Of a stretch of 64,000 nt of DNA, positions 47,505-57,666 are shown in pieces. This DNA is from Nelumbo lutea. Its lineage: Eukaryota; Streptophyta; Magnoliopsida; Proteales; Nelumbonaceae. The notes below the pieces were generated by a model. The model did not search any database. It saw only the letters and a program-made list of their open reading frames with translations, and was not told the origin of the DNA. The translations under genes were made by a program, and so were the position numbers. The stretch is from NCBI GenBank assembly GCA_022828595.1, contig JAKGHH010000008.1:9653228-9717227 (forward strand). Reading direction: 5' to 3'. Each line of letters opens with the position of its first letter. The stretch's first letter is position 1.

Positions 47505-48327
47505 TTACATGCCTGGAGCCACTTCTTCGCCATCGGAAGGCACTTCAACAACACCCGAAGGCCCTGCCTCTCCTTTAGAGTCCGGCTCGCCATTGGCAGC
47601 ATTGGCCATCTCCTGAGTTATACGCGAAGTGGTTATGGCACTTACATCGAGGTCGGGGTATGTATTCCGGATCATCCACCGGCTCAACTTGAACCCCCTC
47701 CTGTAAGAGTCCACCATCAGATCGTCAAAACGCGGGGAGGCAATGTAGTCTTCAACTGCCTTCTTCTTGGCATCTTCAATGCCTTGGGAAAAAATCTGTG
47801 TTCTCTCCCTAATGTCCTCCTGAAGATACTCGACTTGATGCTGCAAATCCAACTTCAAGTCCGCCATATGCTTGACAACTACCCCCATGGCCTCGGCGTC
47901 ACGCTGAGACCTCGCCTGTCTGGCCATCGCGACGCGAGCAGCCTTTTCAACAGCATAAGCAGCCGCCTCAGCAGCCCGGGTATTTGCCTCTACAGCACGG
48001 AAGGCTTCTTCAGCAGCATGAGCGGCAGCCTCAGCAGCTCGCGCCTGTCGCGAGCTCCTCTCCACTTGGGCCGCCAAGGCATGAATCGAAGAATTCACCT
48101 ACCAAAAGAAACAAGTGAGCAAAATGACAGCAGAAGCAACAGAATAAAAAAGGAAGACAGAATCTAACTTACCACCATGGCATGTGTTACGACGCGGTAA
48201 GCGACCTGGTTCAAGGGAAGATCGGTCCACGCCGCGACCTCCTCGGGGAAAGTAGCGTCCCTACTCTTCTGAAGTGCGTAGTTCAGCGTCAACACGCTCC
48301 TAAACTCCCCTTGACCTCCCGAGCCTG
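47505..48327 (-). pseudogene. Antisense spliced ORF (aORF) of the Tat element, 5'-truncated
   Basis: On the minus strand, exon 48327-48173 ends ATGGTG|GTAAGT. The next exon starts after TTTTGGTAG at 48098 and runs to 47505. Both junctions are phase 0, so the frame reads GQGEFRSVLTLNYALQ through YRVVTHAMV into NSSIHALAAQVERSSR. The second part is an alanine-rich coiled coil (AAEAAAHAAEEAFRAVEA) followed by DDLMVDSYRRGFKLSRW and NTYPDLDVSAI, typical of the additional antisense ORFs of Tat elements. Function is unknown. The upstream part is cut off where the 3' LTR fragment starts. Confidence 0.75.
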
Positions 48328-48710
48328 TCTAAACGGCCACCTGCCACCGCCACTGACGCCGCCATCTCCAGTTAGACGGTTAGGCAGTGACGGTTCTGTC
48401 TCAGCAGAAAGGACGACAGTCGAGTTGATAAGCGCAAGGGTAATCATACCCGATCTGACAAGGGCCTCGGGACGAGTACACGAAGTGACTATAAGAGCCC
48501 CCTGCCCCCCCCCCCCCCCGACAACGGAGGTATGCAAACTTTGCGCTATCTGGTATTACCTTGCTTTTGAAGGATTCTAACTTGAGCTTCGGAGCTTCTA
48601 CACCGAGTTCCCCCCCGGAGCTTTCCCATCTCCTCCGTTTCAGGTTCCCTGCTACCCCGTTCGGAAGCAAGGCAGCGGACAGCTAAGACCAGCCGAATCG
48701 CGCTCCATCA
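48328..48710 (+). repeat. 3' LTR fragment of copy 1
   Basis: It matches 41001-41374 throughout, apart from a few substitutions and a long C run at about 48505-48520. Its left part, including any counterpart of the 39-bp array, is missing. Confidence 0.85.
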
Positions 48711-51700
48711 ATTCTCCTTCTCGTATCCAGAACCAGAACTAGAAGGCACCGGTTCTCTATCGTGTAAACAGGGCCTATATATGGGCCAGGATCACTCTGA
48801 GGCCTGAGCCACACATCTTATTGACGAGCCCAAAACCCCATGAATCAACTAAAGAAAGGAAAGCACTTCAATGGATGCGGAATGTCCAGATTGATTTAAC
48901 CAATGCTGAAGAAATGCCCAGTTGCCCACTTCCGTTTCTTCGGAAGGTCGAACAAAATAGCCAATAACTGTCAAATTGATCACCTAAATTTGGTGGGTCG
49001 ACAAAGATAAGTGGGTCCCATAAACCTATAAGTTACAACACTAGCACAGATATATTTCATTATTTGCATTGCAGCACAGCTTTTGCATAAACTCTAACCC
49101 AAAACCAGGATTAACTCTAATTGGGCCACAACCCACGTGAGTCCAATCTGGTTTCCAAGGGCTAACCCACAAAAGTACTTCTTGTTTTACCCAGAGAATA
49201 ACAACAACAACCGATCAGATTTGACAATTGTGGCCCATGATGGATGGCCCACACTTCAAAGTTGAAGCCTCTGAAGAGTGATATACCCCAGAAACCACAG
49301 TACATAGGATTCCCTACACATACACTTGTATATGGTAATTTCGGTGGGTCAGATCAGGTTGATCATTCCGTTCATGGGCCAGGGAATACAAATCAGGTCG
49401 CCTGGAAAATACCAGCTTTCCAGTTACCTCGGCCAGACATATTGTTTTTTCCTCTTTGAGTGGTGGGGTAGGGAGAGGTTGGCTGGTTTTGAGTCCCGGT
49501 TTAGTGGGCCACATACATATATTAAGGGAATCGGGTTCAGGTGCTTACTCAAATAGTCAAATTGGTTCCAGTAGTATCAAATATTCAAATACTCCAGTTA
49601 GTTGCGTCCTTGAATGGGCTTGATCGATAAGACATGATGGATCAAGTTCATCATTTCTATCCCTATCTGAATTCTGAAGGGGCCGAGTTACTTAGTTGGT
49701 AGGCCCAAAGAAGAAAATTAAAAAAAAAAAAAAGTGTACAATTACTTTGTAAGTCCAAACTCTATAATTTTTGAGACGGTCAGCGGGGCTTCCGATTCCA
49801 GGAGCTTCTCATTTACTCAATGAAGAAAATTCACCTATGCCAACCTATGTACGATAACATTGTCACACTTCTTCATAATTAGATCGGGCTGGGTTGGGTT
49901 GGATCGAATGGAAGCTGGTAGGGCCAAGCCCAGGCAACTAACAAAGCCCTTTAGCTTTTGGTTTTGGGTTTGGGAAGGACCCCATTGGCATTGGCTTATG
50001 GCTTAAGCTATTCCTGGCTTAATACGCATACTCTGGACTCTGGAGGTAGAGACGTTTTCACGTAATTTTCCGGGAATAACAGAGGTCGTTTCTGACTTGC
50101 TTTAATTGGGCGATTTGTTGCTTTTGATTTTGGAAAGCTTTAATTTAATTTAAATACGCGTTGGCTGGAAGCAAAATGGGCTTTTACAAGTATACAAGTA
50201 TCAGTTTCATTCATCAAAGCAAGAAAGTGATGGTTGATAGATATCCCCCCAATTCGTTAATGGAATCTGTGGGGGTGGGGGGTTCTTAGACAAAAATACT
50301 CCTGTGTCGTTTTCAGTGGCATTTCTGTAAAATTCCTTTTCATTGAAACACATTTTATATTACGAAAATTTAAAAAAAGAAAAACAAAACAAAAAAGTCG
50401 GAGTCGAAGAGCTCGCTCGCTGCCTGAGCGGCTGAGCCTGTTATCCAATGCAATGCTCCGTCCGTAGAGGCACTGTGGGTACAGGGAAGTGGAGGCCCAC
50501 CCGCTGACCCACATCCAGTAATAAGTAAATACCCATCCAGAGTCCAGACTGCAGAGACTGTCTGGTTCGTTGTAGTTTGGCCTGCCTGGCTCGTACTTCG
50601 TAGTTCGTACCACCAACTAGCACCATTCACCATAGAGCTGAGAGCTCTTCTTTGAAATGAGCGTGCTTTCATTAAAAGCCATAACAAAAAAGTCACAATA
50701 ATAAAAGTAAAAAGTAAAAACCCTTTAGCTTTAGGCATTCCCGTGAGGAAAGCACTTTACCATTGATAATATAATGAAACTGTACTTGTGTACATGATAA
50801 GTAGCATCATCCACCATTCAATTGATTGACCCACGACCCATCAATGTGACGTGAAATTGACTTTATGAATTCTCTTTAAAGCCCAACGGGCCAAGAATTA
50901 TCAAGAGTAGCAAAAAACTGTACTCTGTTTATCTCCTGATCAAATCTGAGCTTTATACTCAAAACCGCAAAAAAAAAAAAGAAACCCATTAAGGACATAT
51001 TGATAAGAACTCCAGCCATGTGGGTTTTCAGATGGACCGTGGCTGCCCATTTTAAATGTATGATAATACACTATTTGCGATGCAGCAGACCGGAATTAAA
51101 TGGATCGGGTCAATCAAATATGTCTACATCATGAATAGTTTGTTTCGGGGTTATTTTACGTTTTGGTTGACTAAGTTAAGGGCATCAGGCATCATCTGAC
51201 TCATGATGAGAGAAAGCTGATGCCTGATTCCCGGAAGTGAAATACTTGAAATGGGCGTTTTTTTTTACGGAGGCCTCGGTCACCCTCGCCTCTTACCTCC
51301 CACTCCTACGCCTAGGCAGCTCGACGCTTGGGTGGGATCAATTGTGGGTCCTACCTGCCGCGCACGATTGCTACAGTGAGCCCCACCGCGGCTCAAGGAC
51401 AACGTAGATTAATTTACGGAATTACGTTACGTCGTTTCTCTCTTTTCCTTAATCCTTATCCAACAGTAACACCAAAGGCTGAAAGGCGAAGGCGAGGTTC
51501 CAACCGTCCAATTACTGAATTACACCTCCATCCAACGTCCAAAATTCTAAACCCAACAACAAATGGGCCTTTGCCCAGTTGTTTCACAGATCCATTAAAC
51601 TTTGGAAATTGGGATTTTGACTTTGAGGAATCAAAGAGGAAAGAAATTGTTAGCAAGAGGTGATGGGATGGGGAATAATATATAATATACAGAGAGCTGG

Positions 51701-52783
51701 ATGGAGTGACACTTGACGATTGATTCTTGGAGAGGCAGGCAGGAGTAGGACGGACTACGGAGACAGGATGAATCTTATTGTAGCACGCACCACCTGACTC
51801 CCAGAGTCCTGAAGCTGCTTCAACAGTAACAAGTGACTGGAATCGGCCTACTTTCTGGTTTCTGGTCCAATGCGCCATTATTGAATGAAAATATCAACAT
51901 GTAGCATTTTTGTGTCAATAGCTTATTTACTTACACACTAGCCACGCATGCGTGTGGGACCCGGCACCAGCAGTACATGTGTATCACTTTAAAAGTTAAA
52001 GTTTAAAAGATGCCTTCTTCTGAGACAAATGGCTTTCACATCCTCTTTTGGGCCGGACACTGCTGGGCCAATCAAGATATGCCCCCGTCAGCCTGGTTGT
52101 GGGACCCAACATGGACCAGCTCACACTCATGGCATGATGGGTTTTATGTGCCTGTCTGTGTGTAGGTGATTGGCCCAATACAAGAACCATGGAGGATTTA
52201 TGCTCATGAGTTTCATGGCTTGATGCCCATCATCACTGTACCTCCAAATTTGTTTGTTTTGAGGAGTCAAAAGAAAGAAATCAGAGAGAGAAGGACACGA
52301 GGTGACAAATTAAGACCTAACCTCTTTTCAGTTTTTTGACTCCTGTAAATCAATGGACAGTGTTGTTTCTTGAATCAAATTATGACAGGTCTCATAGTGT
52401 AGAGGATGATGATTCCCCTTCACCAATAACCATTGATTTGATAACCTCTGAACAACTAACCCCATGGTCTACCGTCTTCCCTGGGCGTTAACGATCACGT
52501 CACTAAGAGTGGAACTGGAAAGCACAACAGAATGACCTCCCTCAATTGGCATATCTCTGTTCCTGGCTTAAGATGGATGATAAGCCAGCCAAAATCAAGT
52601 GTCAAGAGTAAGAGGATTTTGTTTTCTGGAGGAGACTGTAGCTGATGGGATGGAAGGTGGAAAGCCTGTGTATCAAATTATCAATATCATATGGAGATTG
52701 AAGAGTAACTATCCCTTAAGAAATGATCTTTTGCAAGTTGAAGGGATGATTAGGAAAACAATGAATAACAAACTTAAAGTGCT

Positions 52784-52982
52784 TACCACCTGAGGGGTAG
52801 CCCAGTTGCTGCGTTGGATGAATTGTCCTGTTGGTGGTGCGGTTTCAAATCCCGCTATTCTTATATCTATAAGAAAAAGAATTATGTGATTATTTGAGGT
52901 TGTTGATGTAATGTATTTTTTACTTAAAAAAATAATGGCCCCTTATAGGGGTGTCAGGAAATTATTAATACCAAAAAAAAAA
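52784..52982 (+). mobile_element. tRNA-derived SINE
   Basis: The A box (GGGTAGCCCAGTTGC) and a strong B box (GGTTTCAAATCCC) lie at tRNA-like spacing. The 3' end is TTAATACC followed by A10, like the SINE at 15580-15770. A weak duplication (AACTTAAAG before, AACTTTAAA after) may be the target site. Confidence 0.7.
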
Positions 52983-53753
52983 CTTTAAAACACTCATAAT
53001 TTAACAATGGATATGACACTAAACCAAATGGAATGGTGAAAGAGAATTCATATAATCGACCCCATATAGTTGGGACAAGGCTTAGATAAACATGTTAAGT
53101 AGGATTAGACTGTTTGACCATAAAATTCATAAAAAAAAACTAAATAGCTGTAAAGAATATTTCAATGAGTTAAACAATCAATTCAGATCATCCAATTTGC
53201 ACCACTATGTTGCAGTGTTTTGAACCTTTTTATGTTTTAGTGAGCATTCTCTAGGAAGGTAAGAAAAGTTTATTGCCTTGCATTTTTACCGAAAGGTTAG
53301 ATCATGGATAGGATTCTAGTCACATGTTGGATGTAATACTTTGTTCCTGCAACGGTTGGGTGGGAGGGTGTCACAATGAACACAAGAATCCAAGCTTGAC
53401 GTTCTAGCCCAGTTATGGACACCACCAGATCGACCCCATACTCGATGTGCTTCCACTAGGGGATCCAAAAGTATCACCACGGATTATTTGTAGGCCCAGA
53501 CCACGTTCACCAGTAACCATTTAATAATGGATGCAACATTGAGATTCGAGATCACAGGTCCAATGACTTTGACCTCTTACACCTACTAATGACCACAATT
53601 ATATAAGGCCTTAATAACGGCCCACAAGTAAGGGTGTCAATTGGATTTGATTTGATTCGATCCAGTCCAATGTGGTCCATTATAAATGGACCAGGTCTAA
53701 TCCAATGAATGTTTTGGACTAATATGGACCGATCTAATTCAATGTCTAGACCG

Positions 53754-53924
53754 CCCAATCTGTTCAAATTCATTTGATTTAGATTGGTTTCAAACTAACC
53801 CGGTCCATTGATACGTATTCATATCTTATATCAATAGCCCAATCTGTTCAAATTCATTTTGATTTAGATTGGTTTCAACCTAAACCCGGTCCATTGAATA
53901 CGTATTCATATCTTATATCAATAG
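53754..53924. repeat. Tandem duplication of an 84/87-bp unit
   Basis: CCCAATCTGTTCAAATTCAT begins at 53754 and again at 53838, and each unit ends ATATCAATAG. The copies differ mainly by one-base indels. Confidence 0.9.
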
Positions 53925-54099
53925 ACCAGATATTGGCTTAATACAACCCAATCCAATATAAATTTGTTATGAACGGACCAGTTCCAATCCAATCTAATAA
54001 ATATTTTGGACTGAATCGGTCCAATCCAATATGCCTTATTGGTCTGTCCAATCCGCCCAAATTGAATGTGGACTGAACGAGGTCCAATCCAAAACCGGT

Positions 54100-54199
54100 N
54101 NNNNNNNNNNNNNNNNNNNNNNNNNNNNNNNNNNNNNNNNNNNNNNNNNNNNNNNNNNNNNNNNNNNNNNNNNNNNNNNNNNNNNNNNNNNNNNNNNNN
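54100..54199. other. Assembly gap, exactly 100 N
   Basis: One hundred N characters, the usual placeholder for a gap of unknown length between contigs. Confidence 1.
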
Positions 54200-57100
54200 T
54201 TCTGTCTCAACAGAAATGACGACCAGCCCACCGAGTTGACAAAGCGCAAGGGGTAATCATACCTGAAATCTGACAAGGGCCTCGGGGACGAGTACACGAA
54301 GTGACATATTAAGAGCCCCCTGCCCTCGGCAACGGAGGTATGCAAACTTTGACGCTATCTTGGTATTACCTTGCTTTTGAAGGATTTCTAACTTGAACTT
54401 CGTAAGCCTCTACACCGGGGTTCCCCCCTGAGGCTTTCCCATCTCCTCCGTTTCACGTTCCCTGCTACCCCGTTCGGAAGCAAGGCAGCGGACAGCTAAA
54501 GACTAGCGTGATCGCGCTCCATCAGTATGCCACCGTCGTTGTGGGAAACGCTTCAAAAAGGCGTACCTCTCCAAACTTCTGCGCATACCCACCTTTTTCC
54601 TTTTCCACCAGAATCGACACACTAATGGTTCTCCCTATCCCAGCTACATCGGACGGGTTCTCAGTGCACGAAGACAAACGCCACGGGAGAGCAATTCCGT
54701 GTGGGGCCCCGTAGTGTGCGTTAGACAGTTCACCATCCCCCTTTCGGCGGATGGGACTCCCCATCGTTGAACACGCCACAAACAGGTGCACCCGTAAACC
54801 CTCCTACCACAAGCGTCCCTTTTCCTCTTCCCATTGATACAACTTTCACTGAAACCAACTGTCGTCCCCCTGGCAGCTAGCCAAAACCGATTTGGAGGAC
54901 CTGATGCAGTGCATTGCGGGCAATGGCCCAAGCCCAAATGCAACAGTTCCAGCAACACTCAGCTTCACCAGCACCAAGTGTTGCACAACATCTCCAAGTA
55001 TCACTATCAACAGCAGTTCCCCCAACTGCCACTGAACCAACCACTACTTCCACCTCGCCACCCCGGCTCCGAGGCCGGTCAAGGCCTCCCCGCAGGAATG
55101 GCGCCCCCACCAGGCGAAGGCCTCCCGATCTGAGAACCACCCCAACAGCCAGGCCTCGTCCCCAGACCGAAGAGAGAGAAATGTTCATCCCCGCCTCGCA
55201 ACCCGCAGGCGGGTCGGGGACCTCGGCCGCAAGGTCACACGGACCATCTCATACGGGAATCCACTCGCTCTAAAACACATTGTTGTGATACCCCCGGTCG
55301 ACCTTCCCAGCTCCCTCTATTTACCTCCCGCTCACTGAAAACCGAGCTTCAGCACCCTGGCGGCAGACTACCAGCACTCCGAGCCCATCGAGCTCGGTAA
55401 CACGAGAGGCCAGCAGCGCCAGCACCAGGCCCGCTCAACGGCGAAGGCGCCAGCGAAGTCGCCAAACCGCCCTACAACCCCGCGCCCTTGGTCGGAATTC
55501 ACGAGTGCAAAGACACAAGGCTCGTACGAGGTAGGGGCTGCCCCGTCTCTCTCCGTTCCTTCCCCCCTCGCATCGGAACTCCTAGCCCAAGTCCCCTTAC
55601 CCAGAGACTTCAAGCTCCCACCTCTGGACAAGTACGACGGGTCCTTCGACGCCCAACGACCCACGTTGACGCCTTTCATGTCGACAACATGCACGTCTCG
55701 CCGAGGGCTAGCGAATCGTGCATGTGCGTGGCCTTTACCACACACGACTCAGGGGCGGTAGCCCGCACTTGGTACAGGAACCTGGCCCCCGGGTCGATAA
55801 AGTGCTGGGCCCAGTTCATGGCAAGTCTTCACCACACCACTTCGTCAGCCAAAGGCCGACGGTTGCCCAGAATAGAGGAAGAGCATACTCGGAGTGGTCC
55901 AAAGAGGATTAAGAGAATTCTATGTTTGGGCTTGACAGCAAGCGGTCTTCGACCGAAGCATGCTTGCAAATACCGACGGTTGGACCCCGCAGTGCAGCTC
56001 GCGGCTCAGGAGTCAAAAGACGGGTGACGCCACAAAGAGTGCCAATGAGCCACCATCGCGGACCAACCAGCCCGCGACCGTGGGCCGAATTCCCTCAAAC
56101 TCGTACGGATAAGTTGTCATACGGACAGAGGAAGAAATCAATCCAACGAACCGGAAGCGCTCATATGGGAACGAAAAGAAAAAGAAAGCAGAAGAAGGCG
56201 AGCTCTCCAACCCGGTGAATAGAAAAAAACCCGACCCGGGAGCCGAAGGCCCCGAACCAGTCCTTTCCGGGCCCCCCTAGCAGTTCGGACGGACTACACG
56301 CCTTTAAACACGAGGCGAACAGAGATCGTTAGATTGACGATCAAAAGACGCTCCGTTAGCATTAAGTGGCCACCTCGGCTAAAAGGACAAATCCTAACGA
56401 GAGAGAAACAAGAATTTGTATTGTAGTTTCCATAGAGACCATGGTCATAGCACCGAATAAGTGTTATAACCTCCGGGACGAGAGTAGAGGGACTCATCCG
56501 TCGCGGATACTTGAGAAACTTTGTACAGCACGCAATAACAATAAAGCATGTCGACAAAAGGGAGCACGAAAAGGATGCCCCCGAGTCTAGCAAACAGACC
56601 TGCCGAACCGTTGCAGAAGCAGCCTTCGGAAGAAGAGGCCAGTTCGGGAAACCATCCATGTAATAGTGGGAGGTTTCGTGGTAGCGGGGTGTACCTCGGC
56701 AGCAGCCCGGACTTCAGTTCGCGAAGCGGCCCTCGAAGAATGGAACCCCCCAAAAAGACCAAAGACCGAAGAACCAATCTTTTTCACGGAGGACGACGGC
56801 GAGGAGTCCACTACCCCCATGATGACGCGCTTGTCATTAAGCTAAGGATTCAACGACTTCGAGGTCAGGCGCGTACTCGTAGATTCGGGGCCAGCTCAGT
56901 GGACATTCTCTTTCAAATCAGCATTTGACCAGCTGCAGTTAAAGAGGAGCGAGCTGAAGCCCGCGAAACACTCCCCTGGTAGGTTTCAGCGGAGAGGAAG
57001 TCAGGCCCCTCGGAAAAGTAACTGTCCCTGTGGGAAGTCGGCACCATGGCCTTGTGCGGTCAGGGACTCAACCATGATTTTCCTGGTGGTCGCGACCCCC

Positions 57101-57666
57101 TCCCCATTACAATGCCATAATAGGGCGGCCGATCACGCATATCCTACGGGCGGCGGTCTCCACCTACTATTTGGCCATGAAGTTCCCTACGGAATTCGGT
57201 ATAGGGTAGCACGGGGCGACCAGCTCGAGTCCCGCAAGTGCTACGTTGCCGCCCTAAAAGGAAAAACCAAGGCGGCCGACAACCTCGAACTGGAGCGGCT
57301 GGCGGAGCAAGGTGAGGAGCTAGCTTCGCCCACGGAGGAAACAGTCGCAAATCCCGACTTCAGCTACGGACCCAGCTCGCACACTAAGCATCGGAGCTTC
57401 CATCGAAGATCCCTACGAGCCGAACTGGTGAGTTTTTTTACTTCAAAATTTAGACTTTTTGCCTGGTCCGCCGGCCGACATGCCCGGCATTAGCCCCAGA
57501 CTGATAACTCACAAACTTAATACTGACCCTTGTAGTCAGACCCGTTAGACAGAAGAAACGCAACTTAGCCCCAGAACGCTGGAGAGGCGGTCGACGAGGA
57601 GGTTGAGAAGCTCCTCGCAGCAAACTTCATAAGGGAAGTCCACTACCCAAGCTGGGTTCCAACCCG

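Larger units (their letters stand above)
41001..48710 (+). mobile_element. Ty3/gypsy LTR retrotransposon, Tat lineage, copy 1 (decayed)
   Basis: Order: 5' LTR, PBS, gag, protease, RT, RNase H, second RNase H, integrase, antisense ORF, 3' LTR fragment. The extra RNase H module after the RT-linked one and the antisense ORF before the 3' LTR are marks of the Tat/Retand/Ogre group. At least five in-frame stops and two compensating frameshifts make it non-autonomous. The true left end may lie upstream of 41001, since the 3' LTR is truncated and cannot define it. No target duplication could be confirmed. Confidence 0.9.
41070..50637 (+). repeat. Duplicated block, left copy
   Basis: Nearly the same sequence recurs at 54200-64000 in the same orientation. 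It covers the retrotransposon and 1.9 kb of flanking non-transposon DNA (48711-50637). This copy has intact reading frames where the other has frameshifts. Confidence 0.95.
48711..54099. other. Region right of the retrotransposon, no gene recognised
   Basis: 48711-50637 is repeated at 62075-64000. 50638-54099 occurs once in the window. Short open frames exist but none resembles a known protein. 53041-53095 (ATCGACCCCATATAGTTGGG, then AAGGCTTAG) resembles the 3' tail found on many plant retroposons. 53640-54099 is rich in TCCAATCC/GGACCG phrases, like a hAT-type MITE broken by the gap. Confidence 0.55.

Noticed and set aside
47247..48167. 306-codon open frame on the plus strand after pol
   Set aside because: It overlaps the antisense alanine-rich ORF in another frame; codon repetition there opens the opposite strand. 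No domain is visible.
50370..50738. 122-codon minus frame left of 50738
   Set aside because: No recognisable protein features; the end is low-complexity FFVLFFFF from an A-rich stretch. It is repeated in the right copy only because the block is duplicated.
51328..51878. Overlapping open frames on both strands (111 and 140 codons)
   Set aside because: Neither resembles a known family; could be a leader or promoter of a gene elsewhere, but nothing supports it.
53938..54345. Open frames running through the N gap
   Set aside because: Created by translating N; no evidence.
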